DNA of 64,000 bases from Paramacrobiotus metropolitanus. Its lineage: Eukaryota; Tardigrada; Eutardigrada; Parachela; Macrobiotidae. Position numbers and translations under genes: made by a program. Shown here one piece after another: positions 46,705 through 59,800 of the stretch (positions are counted from its first letter, which is position 1; each line of letters opens with the position of its first letter). The notes below the pieces were generated by a model. It was not told where the DNA came from. It ran no database searches and worked only from the letters and a program-made list of their open reading frames with translations. The stretch is from contig NW_026570259.1 in NCBI RefSeq assembly GCF_019649055.1, positions 372,001-436,000 on the forward strand, written 5' to 3'.

Positions 46705-48074
46705 ATTAGTTGTAATTGTATACCGACTATATAAATCAGTCCAGTAAATCGCCGCTAACTATAGTGCGTGATTAAAAGCGCTGACTGCCAGTTCGAATTT
46801 GACCAGTCAGACGCATGCACAGTACCTGTGCAACATCCGGGAAGCAGTAATAACCATCCCAGATACGCACTACGGACGTCCATTTGGGATTTCTTCTTTC
46901 GATCCAGCGCAACAGAGTAAAGATAAAATAATATTTTATTCAGGAAGGACCTGTACGCTTCAAGAACCCGAACATGTCAGTCTAAGTTAAATGCAACCGA
47001 TTTGACAGAACCAGTCCGATAGGCTTGTGTACAGTCTAGATCTATCGGTTTGCGTGCAATTTGTTGGGGAAGTACCACCTGTTGATTTATCAAGTTGGTG
47101 TTATCTTGATTTATGTGGCAATACGTACGAACTTTTAAAATGTATATAGCTATACAAGCAACAGTACGGCAGTAAGCAGCATGTGGCATTGCTTTACTAC
47201 GTGAAATGATTTTTTCTGTGGAAAGTCCTGAATGCCCGAATACATAGAGCGACTTTTCCGGTTACGTACAGTACAACCTCATTATTGCAGAATCAACTGC
47301 TCCGATGCCGCATGCGGCATCTGTATTGTCAATGCCGCAGTTTCCAACATTGTTCTGTAGACCATATTCGTTTGGTTTAAGTAATATTCTGATTGGCAAT
47401 TCATGTTTTTATGTATGGTGAAGATGCGCAAATCTCGTTTATTTGAAGGGGTTATATCCTACGTCTTACTGTCTTGGTACCTGCAGAAACTGTATAACGT
47501 TAAGAAATCCTTGGTTAAACCTTGTAAAGTGACAACGTTAAAAAGTGTTTAGCCGCTTCAGGTTCTCAATAAGTGAAGGTAGCTTATAGCCTTATACTAG
47601 CATAGTCAAACCGACTCAAACGTGAAAATTTCTGGACGGCCAGCTTCTGAAACTACACGATGAGATGACAGGGAAAGATTCGATGAAAAAAAAGGCTGAT
47701 GATAAAACATAATTCCGTCGATATCATATCCAGTATCGCTGTACACATACTGGAAATTATCATTATGTATTTCAAAGTGATTGTCGTGTCGAATACATTG
47801 ACAAAACTATAAGAATATCGAGTACAGCAAATCCAAGAGCGCATTTAACTCGACATTTTTTGCTTCGATTCAAACACTCGAACTCCCATACTATTACAAC
47901 TAAAATCAGCGTCCATCATGTCGAAAGCAACATTTCTGACAAACGGACATGGCAAACCCCGACAACCGAAACGCCAAACACAAGCACAATTCCTCATCCT
48001 CCCCCGGGCGGCTACGTTTATGCATCACAGAAACCAGTTAACACCACAAAAGATTCGCAGCACAGCATGTCCAG
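46705..48074. other. Intergenic; no gene seen
   Basis: The ATG at 47182 (-) opens a signal-peptide-like MLLTAVLLL that could be an upstream exon of the LRR gene, but splice phase does not match. A GTACAGTAC motif is at 47266-47274. The + strand frames at 47860-48199 overlap the RB1CC1 3' end and have no support. Confidence 0.4.
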
Positions 48075-51000
48075 TTAGTGTGGCTGGGCATCAATCTGTC
48101 CGGCAGACTGCAGAGAAGCTGATGAACTACCGCCCACCGGCGGCTGTGGCAAGGAGCCGGCGGAGGTCACTCGCGTGCCGAGTCCCGGTTCGCTGTTAGG
48201 CTCGGCTAGCATGCCGGTCACCGACCAGGCCTTCGCTCTGACACGGTAGAATTTGGTACCGATTTTCAGTCCGTAACGATTGGGCACCTACATTATAAAA
48301 ATATGCAAACATAACTTTAAATCTACAGCATACTTTCGCTGCAACGAGCAATCCAAACTATTCGGGCAGAAATGGTTCTAATATTGTCCTTACAAAATCA
48401 ACATTGAAAGGAAACATTTCTAAATCACCGCCCCAAAAATGTGAAAATTTGAAATAACATTGAAACATTAGCCCGTTTATATGATAAAAGTAAAACAAAT
48501 TTAATATTAAAAGTAGAACTATTCATAACTAATTTTTAATCAACGCAAGAAGATGCTCCTAGAAATAAAAACACCAACCGTATGTACCTTTTTCGTGAGA
48601 ACATATTCTTTCCCAAGAACTTCACCGACGCTCCAGGTGCGCATTTCTCCAGATGTTCCTGTTGGGTTACCGCCACCTAAACCAGAAAATCATTGTTATT
48701 AATATACAAAACAACATCATCCCAGCAGCTGCGACCTTGTGATTCCGGCTGTGGAATCGATAGTCCCAGTTCACTCTGTGAGTCGGTGTGCAAAAGATAC
48801 AGAGACCGCTTGAAAGGCAAGTAAGCCGCAAACTGGCGGAAATCCCAGTTAAACACGAACAGCACCAAATCGCCAACGTTGCATCTACAAGAAAGGGATT
48901 TTCCGAATTTTCCATCCATATATCCCATTAAAGATGGAGTAAGAACTTACGACGATAAACTAATCACACTTTGTGGCGACTGCAAACCCATAGCCCCGCC
49001 TCCCAGCACAAACTTCTGCCGGGTGAGCGGTTGGCTGCCACTGGGACACGTGCACGGTCCAACACAGCGACAAGCCCCGGGTGTCACCGGCGCAACCGAC
49101 ATAGACATGGAATCCATCATAGCGGCACCAGTGAGCGAATCCTGTCGCGGCATCTCACCCATCCCGATAAAACTCGGCAATGGACTCATCACAGGCGGCG
49201 AGGAGGCGAGCTCAGCGGCCTCTTTCGATTCCAGCAACGCACGCAGCGTCTCCATTTCCGCTTCTTTCTCATTTAGCCGGTTCTGTAATTCCACGATGCT
49301 GGATTCCTTCTCTTTTATACGAAGATTCACATTGCTTTCAGCATCTGTAAGCCGCAAATCGACTATATGAAACAGAATAAAAGTATGAAAGTGAAGCCGC
49401 AACAAACCGTCAAGATTTCGTTGCAGTTCATCCTTTTCATCGCGAAGTTCCGTAAACTTCCGTTCACTCTCTTTTAATGCCTCCTGCATTTCCAATAATA
49501 ATTTTTGTGCTGTTTCCCCTTGTAGGCGGTAGGATTCTGCTTGAACGGTCAAGTCAATGTTCTGTTGTTGTAGCTTTTCCAACGTCTCCTTTGTCGCCGT
49601 ATTCACCGTTTCCATATTCGCCCATCTCTCCGCCATGTCACTGAGCGTCTCGTTCAGTCCAGAAGAGCAATCCTCTTTGAATGTTGTCAAATCATTTCGT
49701 AACACATCAAAGATTCTTTTTAAAGCGAACAAGGAGAGCTGAGCGGTGTTGCTCATGCCCTTAAGGTGGTCAACTTGGTTCCGCATCTCTTCCAGTTCCG
49801 CTTCTCTTCGATCCAGAATACTGGACGAGAAAGCAGCAGCAGTTGTCTCTAGTGTACCATCTTTGGCAGGACCTTCGCTTTCCGGAGATAAAGTTGAATA
49901 GAACACGGAAGATTCTTCCGATTCCGTACTTTTCGACCGGAAAGGTAGATCGTCCTGGGAGCTACTACCACAGTGTACAGACTAAGTCAGCCAGCATGTA
50001 TAAAGACAGATTCCTACGAAATTTTTAAATGTACCGTAAGTATTCCTCGAATTCCGGTAACCTAAGGCGCAGGTTTTCCAAGTCATCGGGAGTAAGAGAC
50101 GGAAGGGCCGTGTCGAAATCCACTGGGGGACTCGGCTGCAATCGCGCAACAAGATAATGCAATAACTTCTACCTGACTCGAAAATGTTAGACTCACCGCA
50201 AACTGTGGAGGGAGAATGTCCAAACCAGGAAAGAGGCTCAAAAGAAAATGCTTTCCATGTTGTGCCAGAAAGCCTTTTCGAGCGTCGGTTTCTTTTGTGT
50301 GTACGGCAACTGCTTTCTCGGATACACCGCGGGCCCACTAAATCACCAAAGGAAGCGATTAAATAACAATGATGAAAGATATTTCAATAAAAAAATAATT
50401 CAAACGGCAAATTAATCCCTAATAAATGATTCCCTACAAATTTTATATAAAAAATACAAAAACGGTAATTTACTCAAGAATTTTTGATAAGAGCGACGAT
50501 ATCGGATTGTATGCTTACCTGGATGAATTCACGTGCGTACCGCTTCCGCCTTAACACCTCCATAACGGCCAGAATGAAAACCTGCGGCGAAGAATTGACC
50601 TGATCCACCATAAGAAGAAGCCGCCTTATCCGTCGAATATTTTCAAAGTAAATCCGAATTTTATCATCCACTTCCGACACGCGATTTTCCACAACCACAA
50701 CCCACCTAACGCACATGGCTGTTAAAAACGACTTCAAAGATAGGAGAAGAACCGAATATGAACATACTTAAGGCGAGAATGAAGATGTTTGCAGAGCTCT
50801 TGCTTAGCGCTTAAGCATCGTCTTCGCAGCTCACACAATTTTACATGGCCTCGCAGTAGTTGAGCAAAAGGTTCGGTGGAGGCATCCGACATTTCCTTTA
50901 ACATCTGGTTATCTTTTGCACCGGAACCAGTCATTCGACTTTGAAATTTGAAAAGTATCTACGATTAAACACAGCTTACTGCACAATCCTTCGTCAAACG

Positions 51001-53281
51001 CAAAACAGCAATGCACCTCCGCAGTTTCCTTCTGTTCCAAAACCAATTTCTTCGCCTCGGAAAGCAGTTGATCCAGGCCGTACAGCCGTTGATCTAATCC
51101 TTTAATTTCCTTCATTGTGGTATTATTACACGGTTCCACTACGTCCTTTGATTCCTGGTCCACTTCTTCCAATAAAGCTTCGTCAAACTGTCATACAAAG
51201 TCACTATTCATGTTTCTGTGAGCGAGTATCGAAAAACAAAATACCGCTTCAATAATTTTCCGACATCCTTCGGCGACGGCATGCAGACTATGCTCAGGGT
51301 CCTTTGCGCTGATCCAATCAAGCACAGTGATTTCGTCACTTTTCCACGGTTCTACAGTGCTTTTCGCTATGCTCAGTCCATCGACGGTCTCGGTATCGCC
51401 ACTAGAATCTTTCTCACCAGAGACCTTCTCATTGTCTTGGTGAGTCAGCCGTAAAAGTGACGGAAAGAGGGTAATTTTCCCGAGAACTTCCATAGTCTCG
51501 GTTAACCTAACGCCACACATATCATTTCCAGTTAACCACATAAGCGTGAGTCATTTATTTTTTACTTGTCGAGCTTGACGACATGTTCGTCCCGTTTTTC
51601 CAGATATCCCACATAAGCGCTCCGGAAGCGTTCCAGTCGTTTCAAAAATGCCCTGGGTAATACAGAAATATGAAAACACGTTGTCAGAAGCATCGCATCA
51701 AAGAATCCACGAAGCTTACGCTATAACATCTTCCAGGTTGGCCATCACAGCCTGCCATCCTTGATGCTGTAGATGCTGCTCCTGCACAAGGGTGGTGCAT
51801 TGTTTGTTCAACTCCCGAGCATACTCGTGGTATTGCTACAACAAATCAACAACTATAATGACATAATGGCAGCAACAACATCCAGTGAAAGAGTACAACG
51901 ATGCAAACCATCATTCTCAAACTTACTTCACGCTGCAGATAAACAAGACCGAAAAACTGTTTAGAAATTGTAAAAACCCTTCATCAAATATCTGCATTTA
52001 ACTTGGAAATAAGTATCTTAATATAAATTTCCTTGCTAAAATTCGAATATTCTCCTAATTAATCTGCAAACTACGTACTTGGGTGTATACTGGTTACTAT
52101 TTTAATAAAGCTGGTTGTAAGTTTAGTTACTAATTATTATTCTACACACTAAATACTTTATTGTTCACAATGAAAACTGGTACACTCTACAGGCGCACAA
52201 CGAATGTGTCGCAGCGGCGAAGGGATGAACAGCTCAAAAATATATAAATAAAAAGATTAAATGTAATTATGTAACGAACACATGAAGACCATTACAGACC
52301 AATCGAAAAGCAAGAATTACAAGAATAATGTGACGAATGCATACCTGCGCCAGCTGCGTTCTAATGGAAATAGAGTTGAGATTGGTAGGCAAGGCAAGGA
52401 CGTTCTCCATATTTTCCCGGGCTTCTCGTTCGTCTAAAATTAGTTGAAACTTTGCACTCCGGTAACTACTAACGATGGCTAACGTAAAAAATTACTGATA
52501 TTTGGTTGAATCGTCAGCTGACGACTTTATTTTCAAACAGTTCGGTGCAGCTATATAACCCTCGCATTATTAACAGGTAAATAATTTCCAAAACATATTC
52601 AAAAAATAAGAATGATTATTTCCGAAAACCCAACCAAGATCACACTCACCAGGCACATGAGGAAGGTGTTCCGCCGAGAATTCAGGCACTTGATCAGCTT
52701 CGATGGCGGCCCGATTAAAAAGAAATATGGGATTCGTATCCTACCGAATCCAATGAAAAAATTGGAATTCAAATCATTCAACATCGACAGACGCATGAGA
52801 AATTTTTTCAATATTTTTTGGCTGTTTTTACCGTTCCCGTTCCTTGATAATGGGCGACCCGTTTATCATCTTGCAGACAATCTCCTCCGCTAATCAGCAG
52901 CACCTGACTATCGGCTGGTATTCCCGTTCTCTGCGGGTTCGACAACACGCTCTTCAGATTCCCCACACTGACCACAAAAATTAATTAACTTTCATCAGAT
53001 AAATATATGCTTCGGGGCTCGGGCTAGTGACTACCTACGTGTCTCACTATCTTAATAATCTGAATTTAAATTTATAAAAAAATAAGATTGCTTTTAAATT
53101 AAAAAAAAACATCCCGATTAGCCACAGGGACGGGTAGGATTACGACTCATTACGGCTAGCAGCAATTACGAAACGCGCTCTGATTATCTGGAAAAGGAAA
53201 GTGGAACACTCACGTGTCAACAGCCACATCCACGTTGAGCGTGATGATGATGCCCCGTTCCACCCAAAATACATAGAGCAT
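48075..53281 (-). CDS. RB1CC1: RB1CC1/FIP200 (ATG11-like) autophagy scaffold, 1033 aa
   Basis: Sixteen exons, all phases consistent: 53281-53214, 52967-52832, 52740-52650, 52433-52345, 51835-51720, 51652-51566, 51506-51245, 51187-51000, 50938-50768, 50705-50519, 50337-50197, 50135-50035, 49964-48951, 48884-48736, 48676-48588, 48287-48075. Landmarks in order: MLYVFWVERG and LISGGDCLQDDKR with DTNPIFLFNR (N-terminal ubiquitin-like fold); ISIRTQLAQ; EQHLQHQGWQAVMANLED; TVLDWISAKD; IKGLDQRLYGLDQLL; SAKQELCKHLHSRLKW; FILAVMEVLRRKRY; a coiled coil of about 250 residues; then the C-terminal Claw domain CNVGDLVLFVFNW, SLYLLHTDSQSELGL, IGTKFYRVRAKAWS. By family, it scaffolds the ULK1/Atg13/Atg101 kinase and binds FIR-motif receptors through the Claw. 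It is shorter than human (1594 aa) because the central disordered/coiled-coil part is reduced. A 45-nt in-frame segment at about 49371-49415 may be an optional intron. Confidence 0.95.
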
Positions 53282-54324
53282 CTTCACGGAAGATAGGACA
53301 CAACACAACAAAATACCCGAAGATCAATCTTTAAGCTGCCTTCGATATCATCAAATGGAAATTGACATCCACACTGCAAATAAAGCAAGGAGCCATCAAG
53401 ACACAACAAGGCAAGAGCTTCGTAACCAGAGCTTGGTCGGATTACGAGACCAAGAAAGGATCAAGTGTTTTATCCACTGATGCAGCGTACTTCGTGTTCG
53501 TATGCTTTCGTACAATTAGGGTTAAACTCGTAGCTTCCTTCGAACTTACAAAATTTAACAAGCAATAGGCGAAATTTTCAAAACAGCAACCCTGAATGAC
53601 GATGCAAAAAACACGATATTTTCCGAAAATTTCGCAGCCATCCAGAAATGGCAAGAAAATGTAAAATTTGAAAACCTGTTTATGAGTTTCTTCGTGATCA
53701 AGCTCGTTGAATAGGCTGTGCTCTGTGTCTGTGCAGACACTGGAGAGCTGAACTATATGCCCCAGTTTCTGCTGTGTGTTGAATGCATGCAAGTTCCTAA
53801 GTTGGGCAAAGCTTCGACACGCTGCTGGTAATTACATAATAATCAGGTATAGTACGTGCTGTATGTCTTTGTGCCTGTACTGCCTGGTGGCTCGTTCCTC
53901 ACCATCAGCCTTCGCTTGGTGTTGTGACTGTTTTAAAATTTTACAGTACGCTTTACTGCCTTTACATAAAACGAACTATTTGAAAAAAAAATAATTTTTG
54001 AACTTTCATTCAGTTTCTTTCGGATATTCCTTTTGCAGCTCTTTGCTTTGTATAACTTTTGTTTTCTGCGGAGGTGTTTGGCTGTCTTGTACTGCAAACA
54101 GCAAACCGCAAACGAACAACATTCAAGAACATTATAAATCTGTCATTGATTTGTTTAAAGTTGGGTTTAGTTTGGTTTGAAACTTTGATGTTTGTTCGTA
54201 TCAGCGAATCTCGGAGTTGAAGTGTTGACGGTGTTGCTTGCGTTTAGTTCCCAGTTTTATTGCTCGCATATCAGGTTTCCTATCGGGATAGTCAGATAGT
54301 GGATGTGGGCTGCAGGATACAAGA
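53282..54324. other. Divergent intergenic region
   Basis: 1043 bp between the start codons of RB1CC1 (-) and the DUF547 gene (+). Open frames at 53362-53792 on both strands are mutually overlapping and unsupported. No regulatory element recognised with confidence. Confidence 0.4.
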
Positions 54325-55626
54325 ATGGGTACTCGGTTTTCAAAATCTGCATCCCCATATATCCTCAATCAGCCAAAGACCGTCACAGCTTCTCCCACTT
54401 CGGACTCGGAGGCAGCGACCACAGCAAGCAACATCCTGTTACTAGCGGAAAGACTGGAGCAGTGCATGCGGCGCCTGCAAGGATGTTTTTTATCAGCTGA
54501 CGGTAAAGCGATGGATTATCTGGGAATGAAGAATTCTCCACAGTTTGTTGAGTTTGTGAATTGTGCCGTGGAACTGCAGCAGGCATCCTTGACACCTTTG
54601 TCTGGTGTGAGCAACGAGAGCCTGCGGAAAGCCTTTTTCATAAACATCTACAATCTAATGACAATGCATGCGTTGATAGAATTGTCGGCCCGTGATACAG
54701 GCATTCCGCGCAGCATGTTAGACGTCAAGGATTTCTGGCGGAGTTTTGAGTATAAAATTGGCGGTTTAACATTTTCCCTGGATGATATCGAGCACGGGAT
54801 TCTGCGCGGGAATAGACCGCATCCGCGTGATCTCTGGAGCAGGTGCGTAAAAAAAATTAGGCAATGCGATCTTTCCGTATCAGTTTTGACATTCAGTGAA
54901 TTTGATTGCTTATTTTTGCCTTTTCTGAGTTCCTGCTTATTTAAAATTACGTTACATACAGATAAACTGGCAACTGCATGAGTCTGCATCCACCGTATAC
55001 AGTAATCAGCTCTATATCATTAACTATGATGTATCACGTGGATGCATTTTTTCTTAACCACTTTTGAGTCAGTAAATTGTAAGCAAATAAAAAATAGCTG
55101 CTATAACCTGTTTATTTTTATGTGCTGTTTTTGGTTTTTATAATTCGTTGATAATTTGATGAATCTTTAGTTTTATAATTTAAAATTATCTTTAGTTGTA
55201 ATTAACTGAATATCCTGCAGGTGCTATTTCAATGCCAAGGACGAACGAGTTCCTTTGGCGTTGTCCCAGTGTGATCCACGCATTCATTTCTGCTTAAATT
55301 GCGGAGCACAGGCATGTCCGCGGGTCTCCGTTTACAGTGGAACGGACACCGGCAGCTTGGAATCAGCTCTGAACGGCGCCGCGAAAGCCTTCTGCGCGGA
55401 GAATATCGTGCTGGACGGGACACGCAATGAAATCCACTTGTCAAAAATCTTCCAGTGGTACGAGCAAGATTTCGGCAGCGACCGGACGGGGATGTTGGCC
55501 AGGGTTTCCGGTTGGTTGAATGACGATAAGGAGGTACAGCTGCGTGCGCTTATGTCGAAGGAAGCCAAAGTTATCTTTGTTCCTTATGATTGGAGAGTTA
55601 ACAGCACAAGCCAGGCTGGTGCTTAG
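54325..55626 (+). CDS. DUF547 domain protein with predicted N-myristoylation site, 307 aa
   Basis: Two exons, 54325-54842 and 55221-55626, joined in phase 2 (AG|GTGCGT, CTGCAG). Residues about 90-190 carry the DUF547 core: KAFFINIYNLMTMHALIE, then a D-V-K-D-F-W and FSLDDIEHGILRGNRPHP block. Exon 2 continues with SQCDPRIHFCLNCGAQACP and the C-terminal EIHLSKIFQWYEQDF, both conserved in the family. The protein begins MGTRFS, fitting the MGxxxS N-myristoylation consensus, so membrane attachment is likely. The biochemical role of DUF547 is not established. Length and order match animal single-domain members. Confidence 0.88.
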
Positions 55627-56839
55627 CTGTTTTTTTCTCTGCTGTGATTGCATTTTAACTGTGGTAACTGTTTGGCGCGTCATTACTGCTGTTGTCGAAT
55701 TTTTGCATTTTTAACAGTCTGTGATAATAGAAAATTTTTGTTCTCTAAAAAATATTGAAACAATTTTTTAAAAGTGTTCTGTTTGCTTGGTCGATAGAAA
55801 TGTGATCTTCTCATGTGTTCGTTGTTTGAGTTAAAATTAAACTGGGGCAATCGAACTGGTATTGTTGCGGTTTTGGTTTTTTATGGAATCTGAATAGTGT
55901 AACAAGTTTAGTGGAAAATCAAACGAGCCCGCAAATTATCGGCTTGCTATGAACATACTTTACATTAAATTTTAAGGTGCTATGCTATATGAATGGTGCT
56001 TAGGTTTGTTGCTGGGCAACAAAATTAATAGAATTGTTAGTGGTTGAAATGCAGTTACTGAATGGAAAGTGTTCAAATTAAGCGAGTAACTACTTTATTC
56101 TAACAGTAAAAGAATTGTACAGTACAGTACTTGTTAAACTGTAGCACTCTCGACTTGCCGTCTGGCGATGAAAATCGAACGGTGATTTCCGCAGCTGCGA
56201 TTTACAATTTCATCAGCCGGTCTATTTAGTAGTTTTGCAGTTTTGCTTAATCATTTAATTACGAACTGGAGCGAGTTGGTTCTCATTATTTTTGGTTACA
56301 AAACGTTAAATTGTTTAGGAAATGCTCCTTATAATTGAATTTTACAGTGCATATCGGTCAGTTTTTACATGAGATAATGGTTCAGTTTTTATGGCAAAAA
56401 GTAAAGTTGCTGATTTAGCGGCAGCACGACAGCGGGTTGGTAAGATTTGTCCTATACTACCGTAGTCTATCCTTGACCTGGGGCTCCCTTTTTAATTACT
56501 GTAGTAATTGTTGGGCTTCATTCGACGATACTGCAACCCAAAAACATTGCCTTCAATAAATATCTTATGGCTTAGACTAGTAGTCTTTTCACACTGCGCT
56601 GAACTGAAAAGGCGAAATATTCATGACTGTGCTTATTATACAGCGCTTCGGCAGTCCCTGCAGTTTGCCAGCACAGCCGGAAATCGTAGAGCGCGCGCAC
56701 CAATAAAACGTCGGTCAGTGTAGAAATTCGGAGAAAATTTACTTGCGTTTTGTGATCCGATCAATCTGTCCAGCATTCGCATTTCGCACTATATGCCTTA
56801 TTTGCGCTTGATGCGATAACCGTATACTAGATCGACCTC
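55627..56839. other. 3' flank of DUF547 gene and upstream of SLC44 gene
   Basis: Contains two overlapping GTACAGTAC motifs (56117-56130) and AATAAA at 56555-56560. A short frame from ATG 56391 ends at a good donor (TTG|GTAAGA), but its phase does not match the SLC44 exon. A 5' exon of the SLC44 gene may lie here. Confidence 0.4.
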
Positions 56840-59800
56840 ATGCAGATTCTCGTCTTACAAAGGAGTTGCACGGACATTCCCTGTCTGGTGGTCTTCCTCG
56901 CGTACATCGTGGGATGGGGCTTCGTTGCTTACTATGGTAAAGTATGAACTGTTGATAGTTTCATTACGAGTAAAAATAAAGTAAGCATGCGCGATAAGAT
57001 GCTACTACTGTATTTCTCTTTCGGTGTACTGTACAATACAGTACATAATTAATTCCTGTGCACCATTACAGCCTTCACAAATGGACTGTTAGCCCGGGTC
57101 ATCCATCCAACGGACAGCCACGGCCAAGTGTGTGGTCAAGACGATGCCCTGTAAGCAATATCTATCAGTCTTAACTGTTTCCGTTGAACTGCGTGGATTT
57201 ACATCATTATTTTCTTATTAATTTTCGTTGTAAAAACATTTTTGGTTCATGTAATCTGTTTGATAGAACAAGACCGTACCTCCTGTACTTCGATTTGACA
57301 CGATGCATGGACCCATCCGTGATCATTACCGGCTGCATGTCCCAGAGCGTATGTCCAGTGTCACCGATTATTCCTCGCATCCTGCACGCTACCAACCGGC
57401 TCACATGCGTTTGTTTAGGTGTGCGTCACCCATTGTCCCAACACTACATTCACCCTGCTGACCCTTTTGGAATCCGTCATATCCGCCCCCCTTGAGCCGC
57501 TGAATCTCAGCCAGCTAATCTGTCAGGATGGTGTGGAACTGGATTCGTTGAAAAGATTGTCGGTTGGTACGGCAGTTATTTTCATGAAACAGTTATTGCT
57601 TTTCAGCGGATCATCATGTGGTGCACGACCTGTACACTTTACTTAACCTCCGCTTCTGCAGAAACCACAGCAAGCGGATGCCGTGACACTGTTAGTGAAG
57701 AATCAGCAGTGCGCAGCGTACTACCTACCCAGTGGACCCATTGCCGGGCGCTGTCTGCCGGGTCTGAAGGAGAGCGCCGATGGACACGCGGTGGCCATGT
57801 TTTCCGAGGCGGATGGATCGCTGAATGTGGACACGAACCAGACCATCAGTGTGCAGAACGTCTTCAATGCCTCCACCTGGGTGCATCTCTACGCGGAAAC
57901 GCAGGAGTACTTCAAGAAGGTGGTGGTGGATTTTCAAAACTCGTGGCGAGTTATCGTCGTGTAAGGATTTGAGTTGCTTAAGCTGTGCGTCGTGGAATCA
58001 GTACCTTTTCAACTTTGTATACCATGTGTTCTTACTAGCGGGCTGGCTTTCTCGGTCATCATCTCCATGGTGTGGATCATTGCGCTGCGCTGGATTGCAA
58101 AACCGATGATCTTCCTGTCCGTTGTAGGAATTCTCGGCGGCCTAGTGTATGGTAAGCAGGATGCTGTATCTTAAAATAATACTTTGATTTACCTCATTCA
58201 GAAGTTATGATATTTTATGACGACTGGTGATGAATTATTAGACAATTTCATGTGTCTTACCATTAGCACGTGTTGAGTGTGTATCTGTACAGTACCCAGT
58301 TCAGTGCGCGTGCTGTCACAAAAATATCAGTATACAATACGTCATCTAAATTTTGAATATTCTCCTCTTTTTATCTGTATACTTGTACGAATATGGTACT
58401 ACTCGTACTTTATTCCAGCCGTGTATATGTGCTATCAGCAATACAAGCGGTTGGCCGCCATCGACGCAGCGATCGACGAATCAGCGGGAAACACTACTAC
58501 AGATACCGGAAGTAACCTAACAGTCAGAAATATCGTGGAAAATGTGGCAAAGGGCGGCAGTGCGAACAACATAACTGGAATGAGTGATAAAATTATCAAA
58601 GTAGAAGGAATATTCTGACGGACAAGAACACATGGCTTGGTTTCGGTAGAACCGATCGGATACCATTAATTAAGAAGGCTGAAAGCCTTGGGCGAGTATC
58701 TGACTCTAATGCTTGCAGGAATCGCTGCCTTTGTGGTTTTCGTTATCTTCTTCTTGGTTGTCATCTTTCTTCGTAAGCGCATTGTGACTGCGACGGCGCT
58801 TCTCCGAACGAGCTCCAAGTAAGAGATAAAAAATGCAGCTCTGTGATATGGCGTTTGTGAAATTCAGCCTTTTCGATGCAGGGCAGTCAGCACGATATTA
58901 TCCTCCCTGATTTTTCCACTTTTCCCTCTGATACTCCAGTTCGTGATCATCGGAGCCTGTTTGGCTTGCTCTGTGTAGGTCATCCAATGTGTACGTATTT
59001 AATAATTAACGCAGTTTGTTATGTTTCAACTGATTACTTCACACAGATGGCTGACGGCCACTGGTCAACCGATTGGAGCCATTTATAATTCTACGGTGAA
59101 TGCGCCTGCAGGATTGCAGGAGAATGAAACATGTGACCCGAATGTAAGTAAGGAAAGACAAATGATTTCAGCTAGTCTGTAAAATACAGTATAACTGTAC
59201 ACGTATACTTGACGTTGGCAATCTATGACAGACTATTTGTATTACAGACGTTTCGTGAGAACCATCCCAACACGACAGCGAGATGCAAATTTCTGTATTT
59301 TGAAAAAGACCCGTGAGTGGAATATTACGTTGTTTCCTACGCGTGTGAGTGAATGCTAGCAAAATTGTCCATATATCTGTACAGGAATCTGATTTACTAC
59401 CAAATCTACAACTTTTTTGGATTGCTCTGGGGTTACTGCTTCTTCTCGGCCCTGGGTCAGCTGACACTGGCTGGGGCATTTGCCATGTACTATTGGGCGT
59501 TCAACAAGCCAGATGATATTCCCGATCTTCCGGTGGCCTCTGCCTTGTACCGAGCGTTAAGGTAAGAATTTTCAGGTACTATGGTGTGAATACAATTTAG
59601 CCATAGTGGGTGTACGTTTCGAAAACAGATATCATACCGGTTCGATTGCACTGGGATCGATGTTGGTGGCCATAACGAAGCTGTTGCGCTATATTCTCCT
59701 TTATATCCAGAAGAAAGTGAAGAAGACGGATAACTGGTTCACAAGGTTCATTCTGAAGTAGGTAAAATTTCCTGTATGAGATTGCATTTCAATCAGGGGT

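Noticed and set aside
46977-47189. Signal-peptide-like MLLTAVLLL as first exon of the LRR gene
   Set aside because: Its donor is phase 0 while the available LRR-gene acceptors need phase 1.
52599-52893. Open frames of 70-93 codons on both strands
   Set aside because: Shadows of RB1CC1 exons 2 and 3; the true frame reads DTNPIFLFNR in the minus strand and is spliced.
53362-53792. Frames of 60-116 codons on both strands upstream of RB1CC1
   Set aside because: Overlap each other, no homology; RB1CC1 clearly starts at 53281.
56391-56450. Short frame from ATG 56391 as first SLC44 exon
   Set aside because: Phase 1 donor does not match the frame of the RSCTDIP exon at any acceptor.
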